64,000 nucleotides of DNA from Bacillota bacterium (GTDB taxonomy: Bacteria; Bacillota; Clostridia; Christensenellales; Aristaeellaceae): positions 1 through 64,000 of the forward strand of contig JAEWVC010000038.1 in assembly GCA_023459275.1 (NCBI GenBank). Reading direction: 5' to 3'. Below are positions 33,602-42,637 of the stretch, in pieces. The position numbers and the translations under genes were made by a program. The notes below the pieces were generated by a model, which saw nothing but the letters and a program-made list of their open reading frames with translations, searched no databases and was not told where the DNA came from. Within the stretch, counting starts at the first letter, position 1; every line of letters starts with the position of its first letter.

Positions 33602-34777
33602 ATGCCCAAGGAACTTGCCCTGAAATACGGCTGCAATCCCAACCAAAAGCCCGCCAGGGTATTTATGCGGGAAGGGGAACTGCCCATTGCGGTATTGAAT
33701 GGGCGGCCCGGCTACATCAACCTGCTGGACGCGCTGAACGGCTGGCAGCTTGTAAGGGAGCTGAAGGCGGCCACGGGGCTGCCCGCGGCGGCTTCCTTCA
33801 AGCATGTGAGCCCGGCGGGGGCCGCGGTGGGGCTGCCCCTTACCGATGTTCTGCGGCAAATCTACTTCACGGGGGACAAGCCCCTTTCGCCCCTGGCCTG
33901 CGCTTACGCCAGGGCGCGGGGCGCCGACCGCATGTCCTCCTTCGGGGATTTCATCGCCCTCTCGGACGTGTGCGACCTGGAGACGGCCCTGCTGATCAAG
34001 CCGGAGGTGTCCGACGGCGTCATCGCCCCGGGATTCACAGAGGAGGCGCTGGCGATCCTCAGGCAAAAGCGCAAGGGCACCTACAACATCGTTCAAATGG
34101 ACCCGGGCTACGTGCCCGAACCCAACGAGCGCAAGGATGTGTTCGGCGTCACCTTCGAGCAGGGCCGCAACGCCCTTCAAATAGACGAAGCGCTTTTGCA
34201 GAACGTGGTGACCAAAAACAAGGAAATCCCGCCGGAGGCCAGGCGAGACCTGCTGATCGCCCTGATCGCGCTGAAATATACCCAATCCAATTCCGTATGC
34301 TACGCATTGGGCGGCCAGGTCATCGGCGTGGGCGCCGGGCAGCAGTCCCGCATCCACTGCACCCGCCTGGCGGGAAACAAGGCGGATGCCTGGTGGCTGC
34401 GGCAGCATCCCAAGGTGCTGGCGCTGCCCTTTGTAAGCGGGCTGGGCCGCCCCGACCGGGACAACACCATCGACCTGTATATTTCCGACGAATGCAACGA
34501 CGTGCTGGGCGAGGAGACCTGGCGGCAGTTCTTTGCCGTCCGCCCGGACCCCCTGACGCCCGCGGAGCGCCGGGCGTGGCTTGATACCCTCACGGGCGTG
34601 TCCCTGGGCAGCGACGCCTTCTTCCCCTTTGGGGACAACATCCGCAGGGCGCGGCGCAGCGGCGCTAAGTACGTGGCCCAGCCGGGAGGCTCCGTGCGGG
34701 ATGACCAAGTGATCGAAACCTGCGATGCATACGGCATGGCCATGTGCTTTACGGGCATCCGCCTGTTCCATCATTAA
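33602..34777 (+). CDS. purH: AICAR transformylase (stand-alone PurH C-terminal domain)
   Basis: 391 residues, about 130 shorter than bifunctional PurH (near 510-530), because the MGS-like cyclohydrolase domain is absent. Seen: LKYGCNPNQKPARVF at the start, FKHVSPAGAAVG (catalytic Lys/His, about 63-74), SSFGDFIALS, KYTQSNSVCYALGGQVIGVGAGQQSR and DAFFPFGDNI. It formylates AICAR with 10-formyl-THF. The ATG at 33602 has AGGGGGGCGG upstream. With the preceding purO gene it completes IMP synthesis. Confidence 0.93.
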   Translation: MPKELALKYGCNPNQKPARVFMREGELPIAVLNGRPGYINLLDALNGWQLVRELKAATGLPAAASFKHVSPAGAAVGLPLTDVLRQIYFTGDKPLSPLACAYARARGADRMSSFGDFIALSDVCDLETALLIKPEVSDGVIAPGFTEEALAILRQKRKGTYNIVQMDPGYVPEPNERKDVFGVTFEQGRNALQIDEALLQNVVTKNKEIPPEARRDLLIALIALKYTQSNSVCYALGGQVIGVGAGQQSRIHCTRLAGNKADAWWLRQHPKVLALPFVSGLGRPDRDNTIDLYISDECNDVLGEETWRQFFAVRPDPLTPAERRAWLDTLTGVSLGSDAFFPFGDNIRRARRSGAKYVAQPGGSVRDDQVIETCDAYGMAMCFTGIRLFHH

Positions 34778-34792
34778 GGAGGAAAAGCGCCG

Positions 34793-36073
34793 ATGAAACT
34801 GCTTCTGGTGGGCGGCGGCGGCAGGGAGCACGCAATATTGCAAAAACTGCTGGAAAACCCCACGGTAACAAAGGTGTACGCGCTGCCTGGCAACGGGGGC
34901 ATGGCGGGGCTGGCCGAATGCGTGCCCGTGAAGGCCACGGATGTGCGGGCCATCACCGCCTTCGCCATGGAAAAGGGGATTGATTTCGCGGTGGTGGCCC
35001 CGGACGATCCGCTGTGCCTGGGATTGGTGGACATGCTGAAAGAGGCGGGCATCCCTGCCTTTGGGCCGGACAAAAAAGCCGCGGTCATTGAGGGCAGCAA
35101 GGTGTTTGCCAAAAACCTCATGAAAAAATACGGCATCCCCACCGCCGCTTACGAGGTCTTCCAAAGCGCGGGGGAAGCCTACGCCTGCCTGGAAAGCTGC
35201 CGGTACCCCATCGTTGTCAAGGCGGACGGGCTGGCCTTGGGCAAGGGCGTGCTCATTTGCAAGGACCGGGCGGAAGCAATAAAGGCCGTACAAAGCATCA
35301 TGGAGGACAAAGTCTTTGGCGCTTCCGGCAGCCAGATAGTGGTCGAGGAATTTTTATCGGGCCCGGAGGTATCGGTATTGTGCTTTACCGACGGGAAAAC
35401 CATCAAGCCCATGGTTTCCTCCATGGACCACAAGCGGGCGCTGGACGGCGACCGGGGGCTGAACACCGGCGGCATGGGGACCGTGGCCCCCAACCCCTAT
35501 TACACGCAGGAAACGGCGCAAAGATGCATGCGGGAGATCTTTCTGCCCACGGTTGCAGCCATGAACCGGGAGGGACGCACCTTCCGGGGCTGCCTGTATT
35601 TTGGACTGATGCTCACCAAAGACGGCCCCAAGGTGATTGAATACAACTGCCGCTTCGGCGACCCGGAAACGCAGGTGGTGCTGCCGCTTTTGCAAAGCGA
35701 CCTGCTCACCATTATGCGGGCCACGGCGGAAGGAACTTTGGATCAGACCGAAGTGCGTTTTTGGGACGGCGCGGCCTGCTGCGTGGTGCTGGCCAGCGGC
35801 GGGTATCCAACGTCCTACGAAACCGGCAAGGAAATCAAGGGCCTTCATGCGGATTTTGAACCCGGCGTGTTTTTGTACCACGCAGGCACAAGGCTTGCCC
35901 CGGATGGAAAAACCGTTACCTCCGGCGGACGTGTTCTGGGGGTTACCGCCGTGGCGGATACGCTGCAAAGCGCCGTAAAAAAGGCCTACCGGGCAGCGGA
36001 GGCCATATCCTTTGAAGATATGCACCTGCGCAGCGATATCGGTGCCCGTGCCCTTGAAGCCCTGAAAAACTAG
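34793..36073 (+). CDS. purD: Phosphoribosylamine-glycine ligase (GAR synthetase)
   Basis: 426 residues, ATP-grasp enzyme joining glycine to phosphoribosylamine. Seen: LLVGGGGREHAILQKL at the N-terminus, FGPDKKAAVIEGSK, YPIVVKADGLALGKGV (about 140-155), VEEFLSGPEVSVLCFTDG, DHKRALDGDRGLNTGGMGT, GCLYFGLMLTKDGPKVIEYNCRFGDPETQ and SGGYP. Ribosome site AAGGAGG precedes the ATG; purL follows after 12 bases. Confidence 0.97.
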   Translation: MKLLLVGGGGREHAILQKLLENPTVTKVYALPGNGGMAGLAECVPVKATDVRAITAFAMEKGIDFAVVAPDDPLCLGLVDMLKEAGIPAFGPDKKAAVIEGSKVFAKNLMKKYGIPTAAYEVFQSAGEAYACLESCRYPIVVKADGLALGKGVLICKDRAEAIKAVQSIMEDKVFGASGSQIVVEEFLSGPEVSVLCFTDGKTIKPMVSSMDHKRALDGDRGLNTGGMGTVAPNPYYTQETAQRCMREIFLPTVAAMNREGRTFRGCLYFGLMLTKDGPKVIEYNCRFGDPETQVVLPLLQSDLLTIMRATAEGTLDQTEVRFWDGAACCVVLASGGYPTSYETGKEIKGLHADFEPGVFLYHAGTRLAPDGKTVTSGGRVLGVTAVADTLQSAVKKAYRAAEAISFEDMHLRSDIGARALEALKN

Positions 36074-36085
36074 GAGGGAACAAAC

Positions 36086-39000
36086 ATGCCTGTTTTTCGC
36101 CTGTTTGTGGAAAAGAAAGCGCCCTATGCCGTGGAGGCCGCCCAGCTCCTTTCGGAGGTCCGCGGCCTGATGGGGATCAAAAGCGTTGTTTCCCTGCGCC
36201 TGTTCAACCGCTACGACGTGGAGGGCTTGGACGCGCCGCTTTTTGAAAAATGCAAGCCTGTGGTCTTTTCCGAGCCGCAGCTGGACGACGCCTATGCCTC
36301 GCTGCCAATCTCCGTCGGGGCGGTATTCGCGGTGGAGCCGCTGCCGGGCCAGTTTGACCAGCGGGCGGACTCCTGCGCGGAGTGCGTGCAGCTTGTTTCC
36401 CAGGGGGAGCGGCCCCTGGTGCGCACCGCCAAGGTGTACGTTTTGGACGGTAGCCCTTCGGCGGAGGAAATTCAAAGGATCAAGAAATACGTGATCAACC
36501 CCGTGGAAAGCCGGGAGGCCTCCCTGGAAAGGAAGGACACCCTGAAAACGGCGTATCCGGAGCCGGAGGATATTGAGGTAATCTACGGTTTCCGCAAGCT
36601 GGACCGGGACGCCGTGGGGGAATTTGTGCGCAAATACGGCCTGGCTATGGATGAGGAGGACCTGCTTTTCTGCCAGAGTTACTTCCTTTCGGAAAACCGG
36701 GACCCTACCCTTACCGAGATCCGCATGATCGACACCTACTGGTCCGACCATTGCCGCCATACCACCTTTCTAACAGAGCTGAGCGAGGTCAAGTTTGAAA
36801 AGGAGCGGGTGGAAAAGGCGTTTTTGCGGTATTTGAAGCTTCGGGACGCGGTGCATGGGGGGAAGGAAAAGCCCGTTACCCTGATGGACATTGCCACCAT
36901 CGGCGCCAAATACCTGAAAAAGCAGGGCGCGCTATCCAATCTGGACGTCTCCGAGGAGATCAACGCCTGCTCCATTGAAATTCCGGTGACGGTGGACGGG
37001 AAACAGGAACCGTGGCTTTTGATGTTCAAGAACGAGACCCACAACCATCCCACGGAGATCGAGCCCTTCGGCGGCGCGGCCACCTGTATCGGCGGGGCCA
37101 TCAGGGACCCGCTGTCCGGCCGGGCCTACGTTTACCAGGCCATGCGGGTGACCGGCGCGGCGGACCCCCTGACGCCCCTTGACAAGACGCTTCCCGGCAA
37201 GCTGCCACAGCGCAAGCTGACCACTACCGCCGCGGCGGGGTACAGCTCCTACGGCAACCAAATCGGCCTGGCCACGGGGCTGGTGGATGAAATCTACCAT
37301 CCCGGCTATGTGGCCAAGCGCATGGAGATCGGCGCGGTGCTGGGCGCCGCGCCCAAAGGGAACGTGCGGCGGGAGGTGCCCGTACCCGGCGACAGGGTGG
37401 TGCTGCTGGGCGGGCGCACAGGCCGGGATGGCTGCGGCGGGGCCACCGGCTCCTCCAAATCCCATCAGCTGACCAGCATCGAAACCTGCGGGGCCGAGGT
37501 GCAAAAGGGCAACGCGCCTACGGAACGCAAGCTCCAAAGGCTGTTCCGCGACCCGGCGGTGACAAAGCTCATCAAGCGCTGCAACGATTTTGGGGCGGGC
37601 GGCGTATCGGTGGCCATCGGGGAGCTGGCCGACGGGCTGCAAATCGACCTCAGCGCCGTGCCCAAGAAGTACGAGGGGCTTGACGGCACGGAGCTGGCCA
37701 TCTCCGAAAGCCAGGAGCGCATGGCCGTGGTGGTGGCGCCGGAGGACGCGGAGGCCTTCCTGGAAGCGGCCCGGAGGGAGAACATAGAGGCCACGGTGGT
37801 TGCGCGGGTGAAGGCGGAAAAGCGCCTGGTGATGACCTGGCGGGGAAAGACGCTGGTAGACCTTAGCCGGGAGTTTTTGAACTCCAACGGCGCGCCAAAG
37901 CACGCCGCCGCGCTGGTTGTTGATGCGCCGCCGCAAACGCGGGAAGCGCCCGCGGGGGACCTGCGCCGGCAGATCCTTGCGCTGATGGGTGATTTGAATG
38001 TGTGCGGGAAAAAGGGCCTGGCGGAGCGGTTTGACTCCACCATCGGCGCGGCCACGGTTTTGATGCCCTTTGGCGGAAGGCTGCAATTGACCCCGGCCCA
38101 GACCATGGCGGCCAAGCTGCCGGTCCTTAAAGGGGAGACGGACGACTGCTCCGGTATGGCCTACGGTTTCAACCCCTACCTTACGGAGCAGAGCCCCTAT
38201 GAGGGGGCGTACCTGGCGGTGACGGAGAGCATTGCCAAGCTTACGGCCGCCGGATTCTCCCGGAAGGACGCCTATTTGACTTTTCAGGAGTATTTTGAGC
38301 GGCTTGGGACAAAGCCCGAGCGGTGGGGCAAGCCCTTGGCGGCGCTGCTTGGCGCGCTGGACGCCCAGCTTGATTTCGGCGTTGCGGCCATCGGCGGCAA
38401 GGACAGCATGTCCGGCTCCTTTGAAAACCTGGATGTGCCCCCCACCCTGGTATCCTTCGCGGTGGCGCCAGGCAAGGCGGAACAGGTGGTCTCCCCGGAA
38501 TTCAAGCGCCCGGGCAGCAGGGTGGCGCTGTTTTCCGCTGATCCTTTGCAGGATTTTCAAAAGTTTCTTGAAACCCTTGACACCGTGGAAAGGCTGCTTC
38601 GGGAAAAGGCCGCCCGCTCCGCCTGGGCGGTGGGCTTCGGCGGCATCGCCGAAGGCCTTGTAAAGATGGGGCTGGGCAATGAGATCGGGTTTGCGGTAAG
38701 CGGCGGTTTTACCGGCGACCTTTATAGCCAGCGGTACGGCAGTTTCCTGCTGGAGATGGCGGAGGGCGCGGAGGAAGGGGAGACCGTGGGGTATACCACG
38801 CAAGCCTATACCTTGACCGCGAAGGGGGAAACCGTGGACCTGCGGGAAGCCCGGGAGGCCTGGGAAGGCAAGCTGGAAAGCGTATTTCCCTTCCGCGGAA
38901 AACAGCCGGTTGACAGGCCGGAGGCTTTCGCCTATGCTGTGAAGGAGCGGGTGGCCCCGAAAGCGTCCTGTGCCCGGCCCAGGGCCTTCATCCCCGTGTT

Positions 39001-39772
39001 CCCGGGCACCAACTGCGAGGTGGACACGGTGCGTGCGCTTGCCCGCGCCGGGGCGGAGGCGGAGGTGTTCGTTTTGAACAACCTGACGCCTTACGCGGTG
39101 GGAGAAAGCCTGAAGGAAGCGCAAAAGCGCATTGCCGCCTGCCAGATGATTGTGCTGCCCGGCGGCTTCTCCGGCGGCGACGAGCCGGACGGCTCCGGCA
39201 AGTTCATCACCGCCTTCTTCCGCAACCCGCGCATGAAGGACAGCGTGCATGAGCTTTTGTACAACCGGGACGGGCTGATGCTGGGCATCTGCAACGGCTT
39301 CCAGGCACTTGTAAAACTGGGCCTTGTGCCCTTTGGGGAGATTGTGGACACGGATGAAAGCTGTCCCACCCTGACCTACAACGTCATCGGCCGCCATCAG
39401 AGCATGCTTACGCGCACCCGCATTGCCTCCAACAAGTCCCCCTGGCTGTCGCGGTGCGCCGTGGGAGACATTTACACCGTGGCCATCTCCCACGGGGAAG
39501 GCCGGTTTGTGGCGCCGGAGGCGGCCATTAGGCAAATGGCGCAGAACGGGCAGATCGCGGCCCAGTATGCGGACCTTACCGGGGCGCCTTCCATGGCGCT
39601 GCCCTACAATCCCAACGGCTCCTACGCGGCCATTGAGGCCATCACTTCCCCCGACGGGCGCGTTTTGGGCAAGATGGGCCACACGGAGCGCAGCGGGGCA
39701 AACCTGTACAAAAACGTGGACGGGAACAAGTTCCAGCCCCTGTTTGAGGGCGGCGTGGACTACTTCCGCTGA
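36086..39772 (+). CDS. purL: Phosphoribosylformylglycinamidine synthase, fused PurL-PurQ
   Basis: 1228 residues. One chain carries the synthetase (N-terminal linker, two PurM-like halves) and a C-terminal glutaminase. Seen: DTYWSDHCRHTTF (about 213-225), FKNETHNHPTEIEPFGGAATC, RDGCGGATGSS, GAGGVSVAIGELADGL, GGKDSMSGSF, then the amidotransferase PVFPGTNCEVDTVRAL near residue 970, LPGGFSGGDE, GICNGFQALVKLG with the nucleophile Cys, and a late SHGEGRF. The fused form spares purS and purQ, neither of which is in the cluster. Confidence 0.96.
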   Translation: MPVFRLFVEKKAPYAVEAAQLLSEVRGLMGIKSVVSLRLFNRYDVEGLDAPLFEKCKPVVFSEPQLDDAYASLPISVGAVFAVEPLPGQFDQRADSCAECVQLVSQGERPLVRTAKVYVLDGSPSAEEIQRIKKYVINPVESREASLERKDTLKTAYPEPEDIEVIYGFRKLDRDAVGEFVRKYGLAMDEEDLLFCQSYFLSENRDPTLTEIRMIDTYWSDHCRHTTFLTELSEVKFEKERVEKAFLRYLKLRDAVHGGKEKPVTLMDIATIGAKYLKKQGALSNLDVSEEINACSIEIPVTVDGKQEPWLLMFKNETHNHPTEIEPFGGAATCIGGAIRDPLSGRAYVYQAMRVTGAADPLTPLDKTLPGKLPQRKLTTTAAAGYSSYGNQIGLATGLVDEIYHPGYVAKRMEIGAVLGAAPKGNVRREVPVPGDRVVLLGGRTGRDGCGGATGSSKSHQLTSIETCGAEVQKGNAPTERKLQRLFRDPAVTKLIKRCNDFGAGGVSVAIGELADGLQIDLSAVPKKYEGLDGTELAISESQERMAVVVAPEDAEAFLEAARRENIEATVVARVKAEKRLVMTWRGKTLVDLSREFLNSNGAPKHAAALVVDAPPQTREAPAGDLRRQILALMGDLNVCGKKGLAERFDSTIGAATVLMPFGGRLQLTPAQTMAAKLPVLKGETDDCSGMAYGFNPYLTEQSPYEGAYLAVTESIAKLTAAGFSRKDAYLTFQEYFERLGTKPERWGKPLAALLGALDAQLDFGVAAIGGKDSMSGSFENLDVPPTLVSFAVAPGKAEQVVSPEFKRPGSRVALFSADPLQDFQKFLETLDTVERLLREKAARSAWAVGFGGIAEGLVKMGLGNEIGFAVSGGFTGDLYSQRYGSFLLEMAEGAEEGETVGYTTQAYTLTAKGETVDLREAREAWEGKLESVFPFRGKQPVDRPEAFAYAVKERVAPKASCARPRAFIPVFPGTNCEVDTVRALARAGAEAEVFVLNNLTPYAVGESLKEAQKRIAACQMIVLPGGFSGGDEPDGSGKFITAFFRNPRMKDSVHELLYNRDGLMLGICNGFQALVKLGLVPFGEIVDTDESCPTLTYNVIGRHQSMLTRTRIASNKSPWLSRCAVGDIYTVAISHGEGRFVAPEAAIRQMAQNGQIAAQYADLTGAPSMALPYNPNGSYAAIEAITSPDGRVLGKMGHTERSGANLYKNVDGNKFQPLFEGGVDYFR

Positions 39773-39787
39773 TGGGAGATGATTTCT

Positions 39788-41218
39788 TTGGAGCATGACG
39801 GGTATATCAGCCCCTTTTCCACCCGGTACGCCAGCCGGGAGATGCAGTACGTGTTTTCCGACGATAACAAGTTCAAGACCTGGCGCAGGCTGTGGGTGGC
39901 CCTGGCCCGGGCGGAAAAAAAGCTGGGGCTGGACATTTCTGACCGGCAGATTCAGGAATTGGAAGCGCACCTTGATGACATCAATTACGAGGACGCCATC
40001 CGCCGGGAAAAGGAATGCCGCCACGATGTGATGAGCCACATCTACGCCTACGGGCTCCAGTGCCCGGAAGCCCGGGGCATTATCCACCTGGGGGCCACCT
40101 CCTGCTACGTGGGGGACAACACCGACATTCTTGTGATGAAGCAGGGCCTGGCCATCGTAAGGCGCAAGCTGCTGAGCGTATTAAAGCTGCTTGCGAAGTT
40201 CGCGCAGGAATACAAGGCCCTGCCCGCGCTGGCCTATACCCATCTTCAGCCGGCGCAGCTTACCACCGTGGGCAAGCGGGCCACGCTGTGGATGAACGAG
40301 CTGTACATGGATTTTCAGGAAATCACCGCAAAGATGGACGGCATGAAGCTGCTGGGAAACAAGGGCACCACCGGCACCCAGGCCAGCTTTATGGAGCTGT
40401 TTGACGGCGACGGGGAAAAGGTAAAAGCGCTGGAAAAGGAAATCGCCGCCGAAATGGGCTTTGCGCAGGTGGTGCCCGTATCCGGGCAGACCTATTCCCG
40501 CAAGGTGGATTTTCAGGTGGTGAGCGCCCTATGCGGCGTGGCCCAGAGCGCCAGCAAGTTTTCCTACGACATGCGGCTGCTGCAAAGCTTCAAGGAGATG
40601 GAGGAGCCCTTTGAGACAAGCCAAATCGGCTCCTCCGCCATGCCCTACAAGCGCAACCCCATGCGGTGCGAGCGCATTACCGCCCTTTCCAGGTACGTGA
40701 TGGTGGATGTGCTCAACGCCGCCTTTACCGCCGGAACCCAGTGGTTCGAGCGGACGCTGGATGACAGCGCCAACCGCCGCATCGCCGTGGCGGAGGCGTT
40801 TTTAGGGGTGGACGCCATCCTGAACATCCTGCTCAACGTGTGCGATGGGCTGGTGGTGTATCCCAAGGTCATCCGCCGCCGGGTGATGGAGGAGCTGCCC
40901 TTCATGGCCAGCGAAAATATCCTGATGGACGCGGTAAAGCGGGGCGGAAACAGGCAGGAGCTTCACGAAAAGATTCGCGTGCACGCCCAGGCGGCGGGGA
41001 ACGCGGTGAAGGAGCAGGGCGGGAAGAACGATCTGCTGGAACGCATCGCCGGGGACCCGGCCTTTGGGCTGTCTCTTGCCGACATGGAAAAATTGCTTGA
41101 CCCCGCCCTGTTTACAGGCAGGAGCGGGCAGCAGGTGGAAGAATATCTGACGGAAGTGATCAACCCGCTGCTTGCGGAATATGGTGTGCGGGGCGAGACC
41201 TACGAGCTGACCGTATAG
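39788..41218 (+). CDS. purB: Adenylosuccinate lyase
   Basis: About 476 residues. Cleaves SAICAR and adenylosuccinate, releasing fumarate. Seen: YISPFSTRYASREMQYVFSD at the start, GIIHLGATSCYVGDNTD (about 94-110), ALAYTHLQPAQLTTVGKR, GTTGTQASF and the fumarase-superfamily signature GSSAMPYKRNPMRCE (about 280-294). TTG at 39788 is preferred because GGGAGATGA lies 6-7 bases upstream; an ATG at 39779 sits directly on the ribosome site. It is last of the purine run and closely followed by a tautomerase gene. Confidence 0.95.
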   Translation: MEHDGYISPFSTRYASREMQYVFSDDNKFKTWRRLWVALARAEKKLGLDISDRQIQELEAHLDDINYEDAIRREKECRHDVMSHIYAYGLQCPEARGIIHLGATSCYVGDNTDILVMKQGLAIVRRKLLSVLKLLAKFAQEYKALPALAYTHLQPAQLTTVGKRATLWMNELYMDFQEITAKMDGMKLLGNKGTTGTQASFMELFDGDGEKVKALEKEIAAEMGFAQVVPVSGQTYSRKVDFQVVSALCGVAQSASKFSYDMRLLQSFKEMEEPFETSQIGSSAMPYKRNPMRCERITALSRYVMVDVLNAAFTAGTQWFERTLDDSANRRIAVAEAFLGVDAILNILLNVCDGLVVYPKVIRRRVMEELPFMASENILMDAVKRGGNRQELHEKIRVHAQAAGNAVKEQGGKNDLLERIAGDPAFGLSLADMEKLLDPALFTGRSGQQVEEYLTEVINPLLAEYGVRGETYELTV

Positions 41219-41233
41219 GAAGGAGCGAAAAGT

Positions 41234-41578
41234 ATGCCTTTCATTGATGCCAAGGTAAGCGTTTCCGTTTCCAAAGAGGCGGAGGAAAGCCTCAAGGAGA
41301 AGCTTGGCAAGGCCATTTCCCTGATCCCGGGAAAGAGCGAAACCTGGCTGATGCTGAACATCCAGCCGGAATGCCGCCTGTATTTCCAGGGCAGCAATCA
41401 AAAGCCCGCCGCCATGGTGGAAGTGAAGCTTCTGGGTGCCGCCTCCCCGGCCGCGTACCAGAAGATGACCGCGGAGGTCACAAAAATCCTGAACAGTGAG
41501 CTTCATATCCCCGAAGACCGCATCTACGTGAAGTATGAGGAACTTCAGCACTGGGGCTGGAACGGCAGCAATTTTTAA
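41234..41578 (+). CDS. MIF-like tautomerase
   Basis: 114 residues, the length of macrophage migration inhibitory factor/D-dopachrome tautomerase homologues. The mature N-terminal Pro2 (MPFIDAKVSV) is the expected catalytic base; later LMLNIQPECRLYFQG and a KILNSELHIPEDRIYVKYEEL segment fit the beta-alpha-beta trimer fold, and the end WGWNGSNF resembles the WGxxGxTF of the family. Substrate (phenylpyruvate-like enols) is inferred. It follows purB by 15 bases and may be read from the purine operon. Confidence 0.87.
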   Translation: MPFIDAKVSVSVSKEAEESLKEKLGKAISLIPGKSETWLMLNIQPECRLYFQGSNQKPAAMVEVKLLGAASPAAYQKMTAEVTKILNSELHIPEDRIYVKYEELQHWGWNGSNF

Positions 41579-41582
41579 AAAC

Positions 41583-41626
41583 TTTTTTCGATGCCCTGAG
41601 AGCGCGCCGGGTTGGGCGCGCTCTCA
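41583..41626. repeat. Hairpin, first copy of a duplicated element
   Basis: A CTTTTTTCGATGCC lead is followed by TGAGAGCGCGCC and its complement, giving a 12-base stem. No T-run follows. The lead and stem are repeated nearly exactly at 41838-41878, where a T-run is present. Confidence 0.7.
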
Positions 41627-41668
41627 GCCTGCGCTGAAAATAAGCAGAGGATGGCAGGCCTGCCTGGC

Positions 41669-41691
41669 GGGCGATGGATCATCGCCCCTAC
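41669..41691. repeat. Dispersed CTACG-type palindrome, copy 2
   Basis: GGGCGATGGATCATCGCCC followed by CTAC. The same palindrome recurs at 57141-57164. Confidence 0.8.
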
Positions 41692-41765
41692 AGCTGCAAA
41701 GTGGATATAGGCTTTCCTTCCGGTACATGCATCCTCCGGAAGTGAAGCCGAAAAGCAAATCGCGC

Positions 41766-41790
41766 CGTAGGGGCGCTTATGAAGCGCCCG
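41766..41790. repeat. Dispersed CTACG-type palindrome, copy 3 (inverted)
   Basis: CGTAG then GGGCGCTTATGAAGCGCCC. It has the same layout as copy 2 in opposite orientation, 74 bases away. Confidence 0.8.
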
Positions 41791-41837
41791 CCATAAGAGG
41801 CCGGAAGCACAATCCCCTTTGAAAGTGCCAGCGCCAC

Positions 41838-41886
41838 TTTTTCGATAGCCTGAGAGCGCGCCGGGTTAGGCGTGCTCTTGTTTTTC
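41838..41886 (+). terminator. Intrinsic terminator, second copy of the duplicated hairpin
   Basis: Repeats the 41583-41626 element (CTTTTTCGAT, then the AGAGCGCGCC stem), with about 90 % identity by eye, and is followed by TTGTTTTT. It can end transcripts of the purine-tautomerase unit. Confidence 0.75.
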
Positions 41887-41938
41887 TGCCTAAAAATTCT
41901 GTTTCTGCAAATACATGTGGCGGGTTTCCTTTGACCTA

Positions 41939-41947
41939 TGGTACAAT
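41939..41947 (+). promoter_or_regulatory. Candidate extended -10 promoter of the pentapeptide gene
   Basis: TGGTACAAT, an extended -10 form, 33 bases before the start codon and after a terminator. No good -35 at 17 bases. Confidence 0.4.
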
Positions 41948-41980
41948 AAAGCATTCCATTGTCAAAGGAAGCGCTTTAGC

Positions 41981-42619
41981 ATGCCTGTTTTCCAACCGGA
42001 ACTGCCGGAAACCCTTGACGCCGCAGCCCTGATGGACAAGCTTTCCCTGGATGAACGGCTGGAGGAAAGCCTGTTTTCGGGGGAAAGCTGCCCGGAGGAA
42101 AACTTCAAGGGCATGGAGGCCTTGCGGTGCCGCTTTGTGAAGTGCGATTTCTCCGGCTGCAATTTTGAGCAGGCGGGCTTCCGGGATGCGGTATTCGAGG
42201 GCTGTGATCTTTCCAACTGCGATTTTTCGAAAGCCGCTTTCCAGCGGGTGGCCTTCATCAGCTGCAAGCTGATGGGAACGGATTTTGTGGAAGCCTTTTT
42301 GAAACATGCACGCTTCAGCGGTTGCGTGGGAGAATATGCGAACTTTGCGGATTGCAAAATACAGGATACGGCTTTTGAAAACTGCAGGCTCCGCAGCGCG
42401 GCGTTTGTGCGCTGCCGGCTGTCCGCTACCTTTACGCTGTGCGAGCTTACCGGGGCGACGGTGGAGCAGACGCCTCTGAAGGATTTTGATCTGCGCACCT
42501 GCCAACTGGCCGGGCTGCAAATCACGCTTTCGGATTTGCGGGGGGCTGTGGTCACCCCGCTGCAGGCGGCGGAGCTGGCCGCGCTGCTGGGGCTTGTGAT
42601 ACGGGACCAGGACGAATGA
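41981..42619 (+). CDS. Pentapeptide-repeat protein
   Basis: 212 residues. From about residue 45 the chain repeats A(D/N/R)F-like five-residue units (CDFSG, CNFEQ, AGFRD, AVFEG, CDLSN, CDFSK, AAFQR and so on) that build a right-handed quadrilateral helix. Cysteine occupies many of the i-1 positions. Members such as Qnr protect gyrase, but this one lacks the paired-domain layout that would support that role; function is unknown. The ATG at 41981 has AAAGGAAG upstream. endonuclease IV follows after 18 bases. Confidence 0.88.
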   Translation: MPVFQPELPETLDAAALMDKLSLDERLEESLFSGESCPEENFKGMEALRCRFVKCDFSGCNFEQAGFRDAVFEGCDLSNCDFSKAAFQRVAFISCKLMGTDFVEAFLKHARFSGCVGEYANFADCKIQDTAFENCRLRSAAFVRCRLSATFTLCELTGATVEQTPLKDFDLRTCQLAGLQITLSDLRGAVVTPLQAAELAALLGLVIRDQDE

Positions 42620-42637
42620 ATGTAAGGAGGATATTCC

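Noticed and set aside
36932..40087. 1051-codon open frame antisense to purL/purB
   Set aside because: Same shadow-frame composition, no ribosome site, no domain; purL and purB motifs are perfect on the plus strand.
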